A model generated the notes under the pieces. It was not told where the DNA came from, did not search any database, and worked only from the letters and a program-made list of their open reading frames with translations. The position numbers and the translations under genes are program-made. Positions 9,667 through 19,538 of a stretch of 64,000 nucleotides of DNA are shown here, piece by piece. Position 1 is the stretch's first letter; each line of letters starts with the position of its first letter. This DNA comes from Dehalococcoidia bacterium (lineage in GTDB: Bacteria; Chloroflexota; Dehalococcoidia; Dehalococcoidales; Fen-1064): assembly GCA_011171075.1 (NCBI GenBank), contig DUFD01000044.1:1-64000 (forward strand). Reading direction: 5' to 3'.

Positions 9667-10422
9667 CTAGAGTTCACGACGTCGCAATACGAATGTTGAG
9701 AAGTAAAGGCAGGCGACAATCAGAGCGATGCTCACGCCTACCGAACCCCATGCAGCCGTGGCCGTGTCTCCTAAGATATCGGTACCCCAGATTATCAGAT
9801 TGGCAGGTAGGTAGTCGCCGAAACCGGGTATCGATACCAGTAGCGCCTGCACGATGATAATTGCCAGGGCAATACCGCCGGCAGCAAGCTGGTTTCGGAA
9901 GATGCTGGAAAAGAACAGCGTTATTGCAAGGCAAAACACCAGGAAAAGCGCTACCAGCAGGTTCACGGCCAGGAAAGTGGTTATATCGGCTGGCTCGATG
10001 AGAATGACGGTGTAAGTATAGCAGGCAACTGAACCGAGGATAAGCGAAACGATAAAGGTGGCGCTCATAGCAGTTAGCTTGGCGATAATGAATGCCCCCG
10101 TACCGACCGGTTTGCTCAGCACCATGGCGGCGGTGCCTCGTGAGCGTTCCCTGGCTACGGTACCCATGGCGACCAGCACGGCTACCAGCACACCTATCTG
10201 CCCGATGGTAGAGGCGTATTCTGCGATGGCCATTGCCGCCGTCGGCGGTGGCATCTCTATTATGAGGTCTTCACCGGCCATCTCGATGAGCTGCGGAGTA
10301 TATTTAATAAGCAACGGCGTGCCCAGTCCGAACACCAGGAATATAGCCGCGGCAATCAGCAGCCGGTATGTCCTGAGTTGCTCTTTAAGCTCCTTCTTGA
10401 GCAGCACACCAAATCCGGTCAT
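9667..10422 (-). CDS. ABC-2 type transporter permease
   Basis: LLKKELKEQLRTYRLLIAAAIFLVFG..., multiple TM segments, overlaps the ATPase stop. Confidence 0.83.
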   Translation of the reverse strand: MTGFGVLLKKELKEQLRTYRLLIAAAIFLVFGLGTPLLIKYTPQLIEMAGEDLIIEMPPPTAAMAIAEYASTIGQIGVLVAVLVAMGTVARERSRGTAAMVLSKPVGTGAFIIAKLTAMSATFIVSLILGSVACYTYTVILIEPADITTFLAVNLLVALFLVFCLAITLFFSSIFRNQLAAGGIALAIIIVQALLVSIPGFGDYLPANLIIWGTDILGDTATAAWGSVGVSIALIVACLYFSTFVLRRREL

Positions 10423-11360
10423 TCTTTGCCTCCGCCGGCCATCAACTCAACGAAGATATCTTCGAGGCTGGGTAGCGTCAGTTCATAGCGGAGCAGGGTC
10501 AGGCCGCTGGCAGCGACCAGCTGAAGCAGTTCCTGCTTGGCTATATCGACGTCCCTGGCCTGGATATGGAGGACGGGTGTTTCGTTTACGTTCGCCATTT
10601 CCCATTTTTCCAGCCACGGTATGGAATCTAACCTGGCAAGCAGGGGGGCGGCGTCTTCTTCGAACTCAAGCTCGAAGGCAGAGCGTGCGTAACGCTGCCG
10701 CAGTTCCTCCACCGTCGATTCAATGACCAGCCTACCGCGGTCGATGATACCAACCGTATCACAGACCCGCTCTACGTCCGACAGGATGTGAGTTGACATA
10801 AAGACAGTCGTTTCTCGACTGAGGCGTTCTATCAATAGAAGTACGTCACGCCGCCCGATGGGGTCGAGGGCTGATGTCGGCTCGTCCATAAACAGTACCT
10901 CGGGACGGTTCATCAGTGCCTGCGCGATGCCGAGTCGCTGCTTCATGCCACGCGAGTAACCACCGATACGGCGTCCGGCAGCTTCCTGCAGGTCTACCAG
11001 TTCTAGGATTTCTTCGGTTCGTTGGTCGCGTTCCTGTTCTGATAGACTGTGCAGTTCTCCGACGAAGTGCAGGAATTCACGCCCGCTCATCCACTCGTAG
11101 AAGGCGGGTACGTCGGGGAGATAACCCACCTTCCTACGTAGAGTCAGCGGATTGGACGTAACCTCCTCACCGGCCACCCAGGCAGTACCAGATGAGGGCA
11201 GGCTGAGGCCGGTCAGTAGCCGTATGGTAGTCGTCTTACCCGCACCATTGGGACCGAGGAAACCGAATACACTTTGCTCTTCGATTTCGAGATTGAGGTT
11301 GTCAAGGGCAACAATGTTACCGTAGCGTTTGGTCAGGCCCTGGCAGCGGATGGTCTCCAT
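10419..11360 (-). CDS. ABC transporter ATP-binding protein
   Basis: Walker A GFLGPNGAGKTTTIRLL, signature YSRGMKQRLGIAQAL, Walker B VLFMDEPTSALDP. Confidence 0.95.
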   Translation of the reverse strand: METIRCQGLTKRYGNIVALDNLNLEIEEQSVFGFLGPNGAGKTTTIRLLTGLSLPSSGTAWVAGEEVTSNPLTLRRKVGYLPDVPAFYEWMSGREFLHFVGELHSLSEQERDQRTEEILELVDLQEAAGRRIGGYSRGMKQRLGIAQALMNRPEVLFMDEPTSALDPIGRRDVLLLIERLSRETTVFMSTHILSDVERVCDTVGIIDRGRLVIESTVEELRQRYARSAFELEFEEDAAPLLARLDSIPWLEKWEMANVNETPVLHIQARDVDIAKQELLQLVAASGLTLLRYELTLPSLEDIFVELMAGGGKE

Positions 11361-11570
11361 CTAGTATTGCTCCCGCCCGACTAGAAGGTAGAAGATGGGA
11401 CCGATAATGCCCAGCAGGACGATTACCAGCACCCAGGGCCACTTCTGGCCACCTTTGACAACCTGTCTCCGGGCAAGGTCTACCAGTGCGAAAACCATCA
11501 GTCCCAGTTCAATCACTGCTAGCGGAATCAGGAACGGGAGTGCATCTTTCAGGGCTTCCCAGTCATTCAT
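11361..11570 (-). CDS. PLDc_N-type small membrane protein
   Basis: LIPLAVIELGLMVFALVDLARR...WPWVLVIVLLGIIGPIFYLLVGRE. Confidence 0.8.
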   Translation of the reverse strand: MNDWEALKDALPFLIPLAVIELGLMVFALVDLARRQVVKGGQKWPWVLVIVLLGIIGPIFYLLVGREQY

Positions 11571-11690
11571 GGTATGTTTTCCTCATCGAATTGGATTCTA
11601 TATGGCATATTAGCGTTGCTCGTCCCCGGCTGTCAACATGAGGTATTTAACACTGAAGAGGGCTCTTTCTCTTGAGTAAAACAATTCATA

Positions 11691-11945
11691 CATTTCCAAG
11701 GGGGGCACCCCCTTGGAATCCCCCGTCCAAAGGGGTTACACCCCTCTGGACACCCCAAAACGGTGTGGGGACTTATTTCAGGGCAAGTGTCTTCTCACCT
11801 AAAAGAGGAGCGAGATAGGGGGCCTGAATGCATCTTACTGATGGCAAAGTATCGAAATCCCTTGAAGAGAGTAGGAGAGGGGCGTAGCCCCTCTTACCAT
11901 ATCTTCCCCTTCCCCTCTGGGGAAGGGGATTAAGGGGATGGGGCC
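11691..11945. repeat. Intergenic cluster of G/C-rich palindromes
   Basis: ttccaaggggg/cccccttggaa (11694-11718), gtccaaaggggttacacccctctggac (11725-11751), agaggggc-gta-gcccctct (11876-11894), ccccttcccc-tct-ggggaagggg (11906-11928). Confidence 0.7.
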
Positions 11946-11987
11946 ACCACCACTGAATAGCCTGGCATTGCAAATACTACCTCGTCA

Positions 11988-12857
11988 ATGCATAATGTCA
12001 GTGCCATGGAAGAAAAGGGATTAAGGCTCCCTTCTTTTAATAAGATTCCCGGTGCAGTGGCTATCGACCTTGACGGGACGCTGCTGAACAGACAGACTCA
12101 GCTATCGAAACGTAATCTTGCTGCTATTGAGGCATGTGTGGCCCGGGGCATTCCGGTGGTCATTGCCACCTCGCGTCCAGCCAGAACAACACGTCGAGCC
12201 CTTGGTTATAGTTTGGCTGATAAGTGCTCACTGGTCATCATGAACGGGGCGCTGGCACTGGGCGTACCTCCCTTATCTGGTGTGTTCAGAGAACCACTGC
12301 CTCCTGATGTGGCACGGGGCACAATTAACCTCCTGATGGACTTAGAACCGGAGGTGCGGTTGACCATTGAGCTTGACGGCTGGGAGTTTGGCAGAAACTG
12401 GCACAGTAGTCCTGAAGAGCTCTGGCAGTACAACGCGGCTACGCCCGATATGGTGATGACGCTGGAGGAAGCCTTGGAGCGGAATCCGGCCAAGATAGCA
12501 GCCAGCCGGATGGGGAAAGATGTCTCCGACCTTGCCGATGCGGTCTTGCAGCGGTTCGGCGGTACGGCCTCGGTTCTATCTGCAAATGATATGACGTTTC
12601 TTAACATTGTAAGTGCCCGGACATCCAAGTCCGAAGCCTTAAGAATACTACTCCAGTCTTGTGATATTCTGCTGGAAGATGTGCTTGCCTTCGGTGATGA
12701 TGTCCCAGACCTTGACCTGCTGGAGGCATGTGGCATCCCGGTGGCAATGGCTAACTGCGTGCCGGAGGTGAGGGCGGTCACCAGCTACACCACCGCCAGT
12801 AATGATGAGGATGGGGTTGCCATCGTGCTGGAGAAGATGCTGGCTACAGGCTGGTAG
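11988..12857 (+). CDS. Cof-type HAD-superfamily hydrolase
   Basis: AVAIDLDGTLLNRQTQLSKRNLAAIEAC...LAFGDDVPDLDLLEACGIPVAMANC. Confidence 0.9.
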   Translation: MHNVSAMEEKGLRLPSFNKIPGAVAIDLDGTLLNRQTQLSKRNLAAIEACVARGIPVVIATSRPARTTRRALGYSLADKCSLVIMNGALALGVPPLSGVFREPLPPDVARGTINLLMDLEPEVRLTIELDGWEFGRNWHSSPEELWQYNAATPDMVMTLEEALERNPAKIAASRMGKDVSDLADAVLQRFGGTASVLSANDMTFLNIVSARTSKSEALRILLQSCDILLEDVLAFGDDVPDLDLLEACGIPVAMANCVPEVRAVTSYTTASNDEDGVAIVLEKMLATGW

Positions 12858-12930
12858 CAGACATACAGGACGCTTGACACTCTTCGTGACAGACGGTAGA
12901 ATCTCGTCAATTCTAAGCAAGGAGAGTGAG

Positions 12931-13944
12931 ATGACGACCGAACCTGACGGGCAGGTACCAAGACGTAATCCTATTAATCGTGCGCTGGGGGGCTGGCAGC
13001 CGGCTGCCGTGGTAATGGCCGCCAACAAACTTGATTTTTTCACTGCTATCGGAGAAGAGGCAGTCACTGCTGAGGAGGTCGCTTCTCGCTGCGGTACTCC
13101 CCCCCGCCCTACCCGGGTACTGCTCAACGCTTGTGTCGCCCTTGACATTCTGGAGAAGGAAGGCGAGGTTTACCGTAATTCGCCTGAGGCTTTACAGGCT
13201 CTGGTGCGCGGCAAGTCTACCTTCATGGGTGATGGCATTGCCCATCAGCATGACCTCTGGCAGGCCTGGGGGAGACTTCATGAGGCGGTGCGCAATAATC
13301 GCCGCGTGGGGGAGCGTTATAACCTTACGGAAGTGGGCGATGTTCACCGGAACTTCATCCTGGCGATGCATGACCGGGCAAGGCTGGATGCCCCTTTTCT
13401 GGCAGAGACACTGGACCTCACCGGCAGGCATCAGCTCTTTGATGCCGGCGGCGGTCCCGGTACTTACTCCATATATTTAGTCAAACGCTATCCCGGCCTG
13501 CGGGCTATTGTCTTTGACCTCCCTCAGACAATCGAAATAGCCAAAGAAGTTATCGCAGAGTTTGGCATGAGTGACCTGATAGCTACCCGTGCGGGTGACT
13601 ACTTCAAGGACGACTTCGGACAGGGTAATGATGTTGTGTTACTGTCGGCGATTTTACACTCTATGAGCCCGGAGCGGAGCAGGGGGCTACTTGCCAAGGC
13701 ATACGATTCCCTGGTTTCTGTTGGCGACGTAGTAGTCCACGAAGGTCTGATAGATGATGAGGGTACATCACCAATGCGGGCGGTTATGTTCTCGTTGAAT
13801 ATGCTGGTAAACACCGGAGAAGGGCAGTCCTATTCCGGGAGTGAGATTATGGGCTTGATGGAGGAAGTGGGCTTCACAAACCCGAGGGTCGTCAGACTTC
13901 CGGAGCCGGCACGTACCTCTCTGGTTATTGCCACCAAGCCCTGA
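12931..13944 (+). CDS. SAM-dependent O-methyltransferase (dimerisation domain plus Methyltransf_2)
   Basis: ORF extends upstream but RBS ggagag precedes ATG 12931; LFDAGGGPGTYSIYLVKRYPGLRAIVFDLPQ. Confidence 0.85.
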   Translation: MTTEPDGQVPRRNPINRALGGWQPAAVVMAANKLDFFTAIGEEAVTAEEVASRCGTPPRPTRVLLNACVALDILEKEGEVYRNSPEALQALVRGKSTFMGDGIAHQHDLWQAWGRLHEAVRNNRRVGERYNLTEVGDVHRNFILAMHDRARLDAPFLAETLDLTGRHQLFDAGGGPGTYSIYLVKRYPGLRAIVFDLPQTIEIAKEVIAEFGMSDLIATRAGDYFKDDFGQGNDVVLLSAILHSMSPERSRGLLAKAYDSLVSVGDVVVHEGLIDDEGTSPMRAVMFSLNMLVNTGEGQSYSGSEIMGLMEEVGFTNPRVVRLPEPARTSLVIATKP

Positions 13945-14030
13945 ATGGAAACGCATAATCCCCTGTTCTGACTATTAACCTGTCGTTATCGGCGGCTATG
14001 TTGTCTGGTGTCTCCAGCTTCAGTAACTCT

Positions 14031-14061
14031 CTCGGCCCTTTTTTGACCGCATAAGGCCGAG
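14031..14061 (+). terminator. Possible terminator hairpin
   Basis: ctcggcc...ggccgag followed by a T-rich stretch gtttctactctttt. Confidence 0.35.
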
Positions 14062-14174
14062 GTTTCTACTCTTTTGGGCCTTCCCTGTTTGTTCGGGTAT
14101 GCTAGAGTTTGGTTATACTCAACCACTGTTTAAGGGTGGTATTTGTCAATTTAACCCTCGGCGGTGGTAAAGAG

Positions 14175-16472
14175 ATGATTATGAATAACGTCAAAAGGCA
14201 CTTCCACTTCTGGTTCCTCGCGGTCGTGTTGACTATTTTCGTGGTTGTGTCGGCTGCCAGTCTGGCAGGACTCGACTGGATTGTCCTTGGAAATAACCTC
14301 ACCTTCACTTATGCGTCTATTGCGATACCAGTTTTCCTTGCCTCGATTATTCTCTCCGTCTGGAGATACGGACTGAAAACAGGACTGGCGGTTTGTCTTG
14401 TCCTCGGGGCGTCAATGCTGATAATCACCATCACAGGCATGCAGGATTACGGCAATCTGTACGGTACTATCACTGTTATTATCATTGGCGTCGGTTCTAT
14501 CTACTGGATTAACTGGCAGCGGAGAGGTCGTAAGTTGCTTGAGCAGGATGTTGAAGAAGTTGATGGTCGGGTAGTTGAGCTCCAGCAAGAGTTGCTAGAA
14601 AAGCAGCGTACCGAGGACGAGTTGGTGGAAAGTCGGCGCAGGTTCAGAGATTTAGCCAATCTCCTGCCTCAGATTATTTGGGAGATTGATACAGACGGCA
14701 ATGTTACCTTCGCTAATAGGCAGGCTCTTGAGGCCTTCGGCTATTCTATGGAAGGGGATAGTACTGTTATCCCCAGCGCTGTTCAGGCTGTTATTCCCGA
14801 GGACCAGGAGCGGATGAGGCGGGGTATTCAGAAGGTACTCAGTGGTGAGGAACTGGGCGGTGTTGAATACACTGCTATAAAGAAGGACGGCAGCACGTTC
14901 CCCGTACTGATATACGCGGCTCGGGTTATGCGTAATGGCAGGCCCGTTGGTCTGAGAGGAGTTGCCATCGACATCACCGAGCGTAAGCAGACAGAAGAGA
15001 AGATAGAGCACGCCGCTAAAGAGTGGCGGATGACTTTTGACTCCGCTACCAATATGATATCCATCCATGATAAAGACTTCAGACTGACCAGGGTAAACAT
15101 GGCCTTTGCCGAGGCGTTCCATATGCAGCCGAAGGAGCTAATTGGCAGGCCATGTTATCAGGTGGTGCATGGGACGGATAGACCTGTTGCGGGCTGTCCT
15201 TGTGTGAAGACGCTGACGACAAAGCAACCGGCTACGGCGGAGCTCTTTGACCAGCACCTGGGGATTCATCTCCAGGTATCTTCCTCGCCCGTGTTCGACG
15301 AGAATGGAGAGGTACTGTCTTGCGTTCATGTTGCCAGTGACATCACCGAACGTAAAGAGATGGAGAAAGCGCTACGCGATTCTGAGAAGAACTTCCGGAA
15401 CTCAATTTATAGCTCCCCCCTGGGCATTCGTATCGTGAGCGCCGAAGGCGAATTACTCTACGCAAACCGTGCTATTCTGGACATGTGTGGTTATGACAGT
15501 GTCGAGGAGTTAAGGGAAACCCCGCTCAGCAAACTGTATACACCGGAGAGCTATCAGCAACATCTCGAGAGAAAAGAGAAGAAGCGGCGTGGAGAATCTG
15601 TTCCCTCCGAGTATGAAATCAGTATCGTACGTAAAGATGGTGAGGTACGGCATCTGGCTATAATTCGCGAGAAGGTCATCTGGGACGGAGAGACCCAGTT
15701 CCAGGTGCTGTACCAGGATGTCACTGAGTTGAGAAAGGCTCAAGAGCAATTGCAGCACTCTCAACTGTTGGCTTCACTCGGGGAGATGACGGCGGGCATC
15801 GCCCACGAGGTAAACAACCCTCTGGGGAGTATTTTACTCTATTCCGAATTACTGATGGCGGGAGACGTTCCCAGACCGCTTAAAAAGGACTTAAGGGTAA
15901 TTCATGACGAGGCCAAGCGTGCTGCCCGGATTATGACTGACCTGCTTACCTACAGTCGTCGAATGGGCTCCCAGGGACGTCGTCTGGACCTGCATAAGGT
16001 TCTGAAAAAGGTTATCGACATGCGGCGTTATACAGAGATGGTGCGGAACATTGATATTACGCTAGACCTCCATAATGAGCCGATTCATGTGGTAGGTAAT
16101 TCGTCCCAGCTTACTCAACTTTTCATGAATCTCATACTCAATGCCGAGGAAGCTCTCGGAGTATCGAACGGAGGGAGTATATCAATCACTACCCGGACGG
16201 ATAATGAGTGGGCAAAGATATCGGTTGCTGATAACGGCCCGGGAATACCGGCGGAAAACCTGCAGCAGATATTTTATCCGTTCTTTACCACCAAGCCAAC
16301 CGGTAAGGGTACCGGACTCGGCCTGAGCACCTGCTACGGTATCGTCACCGCTCACAAAGGGCTTATCCGTGCTGAAAAGAACAAAACGGGCGGTGCTACC
16401 TTTGTCATTGAGCTACCGCTGGCCAGGCCCAGGAAGCAAAAAAAACACCGTAAGGTAGTGGCAGTAGCTTAG
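14175..16472 (+). CDS. Membrane PAS-domain sensor histidine kinase
   Basis: N-terminal TM helices, PAS domains, HisKA LASLGEMTAGIAHEVNNPLGSILLYSELL, HATPase GKGTGLGLSTCYGIV; start MIMNNVKRHF preferred. Confidence 0.9.
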   Translation: MIMNNVKRHFHFWFLAVVLTIFVVVSAASLAGLDWIVLGNNLTFTYASIAIPVFLASIILSVWRYGLKTGLAVCLVLGASMLIITITGMQDYGNLYGTITVIIIGVGSIYWINWQRRGRKLLEQDVEEVDGRVVELQQELLEKQRTEDELVESRRRFRDLANLLPQIIWEIDTDGNVTFANRQALEAFGYSMEGDSTVIPSAVQAVIPEDQERMRRGIQKVLSGEELGGVEYTAIKKDGSTFPVLIYAARVMRNGRPVGLRGVAIDITERKQTEEKIEHAAKEWRMTFDSATNMISIHDKDFRLTRVNMAFAEAFHMQPKELIGRPCYQVVHGTDRPVAGCPCVKTLTTKQPATAELFDQHLGIHLQVSSSPVFDENGEVLSCVHVASDITERKEMEKALRDSEKNFRNSIYSSPLGIRIVSAEGELLYANRAILDMCGYDSVEELRETPLSKLYTPESYQQHLERKEKKRRGESVPSEYEISIVRKDGEVRHLAIIREKVIWDGETQFQVLYQDVTELRKAQEQLQHSQLLASLGEMTAGIAHEVNNPLGSILLYSELLMAGDVPRPLKKDLRVIHDEAKRAARIMTDLLTYSRRMGSQGRRLDLHKVLKKVIDMRRYTEMVRNIDITLDLHNEPIHVVGNSSQLTQLFMNLILNAEEALGVSNGGSISITTRTDNEWAKISVADNGPGIPAENLQQIFYPFFTTKPTGKGTGLGLSTCYGIVTAHKGLIRAEKNKTGGATFVIELPLARPRKQKKHRKVVAVA

Positions 16473-16500
16473 ATTATTTCTGTTATCGGCAAATTCATCC

Positions 16501-16540
16501 GGGGACTACTACATCTGATTGGTAGTAGTTCCTTATTTTA
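16501..16540 (+). terminator. Rho-independent terminator
   Basis: gggactactac atctgattg gtagtagttcc followed by ttatttta. Confidence 0.65.
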
Positions 16541-16607
16541 TGTGCAGAGCTGAAGCTGGCTCTGGTATAATGCCAAGTAGTAGAGTTACTTTTCTGGAGG
16601 AATAGCA

Positions 16608-17243
16608 ATGTTGACCGTGCGTGAAGCAATACAGAAACGTCGTAGTACGCGTAGTTTTAAGCCGACACCCGTGCCTGATGAGATGATTCTAGAGATGCTG
16701 GAGGCAGCTCGTCTGGCACCTTCGGCGAGCAACAATCAGCCGTGGCGATTTGTCGTTGTTACTGATGCCGAGGAGAAGAAGGCACTCCGTAAAATATGTT
16801 TCAACCAGTCTTTCATCGAGGATGCCGGTGTGGACTTTGTTTTCTGTGCCGACCCCTCCTCATACTCTGTCGAGTCACGCCGGAGAAGGATACAGGAGGC
16901 CGTGGACTCCGGCCTGATATCCGAGGGGAACCTCAGTGATTCGACATTGCAGCGCTACCAGGAGATGGCTGCAAATGAACCTGACCTGCCGTCGTTACTT
17001 ACTCCACTAACCGCCAATACTTACATCGCCGTGGAGCACATGGTTTTGATGGCGACTGGCTTGGGGCTGGGCTCGTGCTGGGTGGGTGGTATCAGTAGCT
17101 ATAAGGACATCCGTGATATGCTGCAAATCCCCAGGGGTATTCTGGTCCTCGGTGTCCTGGCCGTCGGTTATACCAACATAGAGCCGAAGGCGAGACCCCA
17201 CCATCCACTGGAGAAGATAATGCTGAGGCCTTTCCCGGCCTAG
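16608..17243 (+). CDS. Nitroreductase family protein
   Basis: MLTVREAIQKRRSTRSFKPTPVPDEMILEMLEAARLAPSASNNQPWRFVVV; ggagg RBS. Confidence 0.92.
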   Translation: MLTVREAIQKRRSTRSFKPTPVPDEMILEMLEAARLAPSASNNQPWRFVVVTDAEEKKALRKICFNQSFIEDAGVDFVFCADPSSYSVESRRRRIQEAVDSGLISEGNLSDSTLQRYQEMAANEPDLPSLLTPLTANTYIAVEHMVLMATGLGLGSCWVGGISSYKDIRDMLQIPRGILVLGVLAVGYTNIEPKARPHHPLEKIMLRPFPA

Positions 17244-17279
17244 ACAACGGCGGCAAGATATCACTGGATAGCTGGCAGA

Positions 17280-17768
17280 TTACGCACGCCTGAACTGGAT
17301 GATGCAGCTCTCAGAGCCTTCGCAGACACGACAGAGCTGCTTCCAGCGTATGTCATCACCGAATTCGGATGCCCAGACAGAGTATTCCGTGGGGCAGATG
17401 GTACTGCCCACCCTTGCTGATAATGTCTTGCGGTCGGAGTCGACCATAATGTCGTGCCATGGACACCGGTCGATGGTTACCTGGAAACCGCCTTTATCAT
17501 CTAGGCCCTCTACCTTATAGGAGTGGCCTTCCAGTGAGAGCTTGGTGGTAAAGCACTCGCGGAGGGCCTCTATTCCGTTGCCCAGTTTCGTCAGTTCCTT
17601 AAGCTTGCGGGCCTGTATCTTGGGGAAGACCTGCCAGACAGCATTATCAACCTCGAGGGCGGTGTCGAATCCATATCTCTCCTCGACCTTCATACACCAC
17701 AGGCCGTCAACGGCCGCATAGCAGCGTTGAAAGAAATCGGCAGCTTGCTTATCCGTTAGTTCTATCAT
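17280..17768 (-). CDS. DUF6125 / L-2-amino-thiazoline-4-carboxylate hydrolase-like protein
   Basis: Cys-rich C-terminus CPWHDIMVDSDR...ICPTEYSVWASEFGDDIRWKQLCRVCEGSESCIIQF. Confidence 0.55.
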   Translation of the reverse strand: MIELTDKQAADFFQRCYAAVDGLWCMKVEERYGFDTALEVDNAVWQVFPKIQARKLKELTKLGNGIEALRECFTTKLSLEGHSYKVEGLDDKGGFQVTIDRCPWHDIMVDSDRKTLSARVGSTICPTEYSVWASEFGDDIRWKQLCRVCEGSESCIIQFRRA

Positions 17769-18050
17769 GTTGACTTCCCCTCTTGATTACTATTCTGAGG
17801 CGCGGCGTATCAGCATATTATCACATGGCTGTAATCAGAACAAAGGCCCTGTACTATTATCTGCTCTCGTGACGGCTACTCGGACGCGGTGCTGGTATGT
17901 CAGGCTGACCATGTCCAGACTACCGGGTTGCTGCTAGAAATGCTTGAGGCGGCAGCTGTCGCTGCCACCCGTTCGATAATTCCTGTGATGTATACGTGAG
18001 GTAAGAAGCCTCTTCTGAAGGCTTGATGTACCCACTTGTGACATGACCTT

Positions 18051-19520
18051 CTAGCGTGTCGTCACTACTGTAAAAGCTACGTTATATTCCGTGCTCTCCG
18101 ATGGTTCGGTAGTATCGCCGACCTCAACATCGGCAATGCGGACTTCGGAGTAATACCCCAGCTCTTCGAGGGCGGCTACGTAAGTGGTTACGGTGGCAAT
18201 CGAATCTGTTTGTCCGCATGTAATCACCCCGTCAACTCCAATGTTTATCGAAGTTAGATAACCTATCTGAGTAATGGCGTTAGTTATCATTTCCAGGTTG
18301 TCGGCTATGTCATCGGTGCGCGCTAATAATTGGTGATGCTGCTGTAAAACTTCCAGGTCAGCGGACAGCTGTGTAATGACCTCTTCTATCGCTGCTGCCT
18401 CATCGGCTCGTATACGGACCTGGTATAACTCGTCGCTGACGATAACCGCCTGGCTTCCGAGACGGGCTGTTTCTGTTCTGGTGATATCAAAAGTCTGATA
18501 TGCGGGAAGCATGAGTACGGTGGCAATAACCAGCATCGCAGGTACAAAAAGACGCCTGAACGCTGCTCGGTTGCTCTCCGCTCTGTACTTCTCAGGCATC
18601 AGATTGATGTCGATATCGTGGTAATCACCTACTCCGGCCTTAGCAGTGGACTTCAGTCTCATCTTTTTAAGGGCAAGACCTATGTTATTGGTATACAGGT
18701 CAAGCGGGAAGTCCGGGGGTAGTATGATAGGTGGTAATACAGGTTCGACTGGGTATCCGGTCTCTGCCTGGACAAGCTGGCGGGCAGTCGGGTCCACTGA
18801 GAGTTCACCAGTGAGTATCAGAGGAGTGTCTGGTTTTAGTGGTTCCTCTGGACGACTGTTGTTGTAGAACCCTATTGTTTTGTTAAGTTCGTCCACAGCC
18901 CGCATCACATTATCCTCTATATTAGCGCCTTCACCCCTGGGCATGGCTGTGTGCATGGTAGCAGGTTTTCCGTTGGCTACCACCACGATATCGAAGTAGT
19001 CTGGCTCCAGACTGAGCAATATGGCATCTGGCTGATTAACGGCCCTGGCGAGTGCCAGTCCTCTGAGGTCCATCATGTAAGGTTTTATTCCTGCTTCCGT
19101 CAGTGTCTGTACCAGGGAATCAATGAGATTCCGCGGTACGCCTACTATGAAATAACTCAACTCATCGTTGCTTTCACCAATCTGGTGCCAGGTAAGATAC
19201 AGGTTCTCTATTGGCACCGGTATTTCCTTCTTGGCGCCGCGTAGAATGGCTTCCTCCCGAATGGATTGTGGTGTTACAGGCAGATTCAGTGTGCGGTAAG
19301 TGAACGACATGCCGGAAAGGCTGACAATTACCTTATTGCGGCTGACCTTCAAGGATTCGAATAAGCCATTGATGGCGGCGGCAACAGCAGTAGTGTGCAG
19401 GATGAATCCGTCCTGTACCAGTCCCGACTCGAGTGGCACCTCACCCCATGTCCTCACCCGTTTACCCTGTAAGGCGAGTAATCTGATACTGGCACTACCT
19501 ATATTTAATGTAACTAACAT
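18051..19520 (-). CDS. Type IV pilus assembly PilM-PilN fusion protein
   Basis: Actin-like PilM region (residues ~1-290), then DINLMPEKYR (PilN N-terminal motif), TM helix FVPAMLVIATVLMLPAY and PilN-like periplasmic domain. Confidence 0.82.
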   Translation of the reverse strand: MLVTLNIGSASIRLLALQGKRVRTWGEVPLESGLVQDGFILHTTAVAAAINGLFESLKVSRNKVIVSLSGMSFTYRTLNLPVTPQSIREEAILRGAKKEIPVPIENLYLTWHQIGESNDELSYFIVGVPRNLIDSLVQTLTEAGIKPYMMDLRGLALARAVNQPDAILLSLEPDYFDIVVVANGKPATMHTAMPRGEGANIEDNVMRAVDELNKTIGFYNNSRPEEPLKPDTPLILTGELSVDPTARQLVQAETGYPVEPVLPPIILPPDFPLDLYTNNIGLALKKMRLKSTAKAGVGDYHDIDINLMPEKYRAESNRAAFRRLFVPAMLVIATVLMLPAYQTFDITRTETARLGSQAVIVSDELYQVRIRADEAAAIEEVITQLSADLEVLQQHHQLLARTDDIADNLEMITNAITQIGYLTSINIGVDGVITCGQTDSIATVTTYVAALEELGYYSEVRIADVEVGDTTEPSESTEYNVAFTVVTTR

Positions 19521-19538
19521 TTCGCAGCCCCCTGTCCC

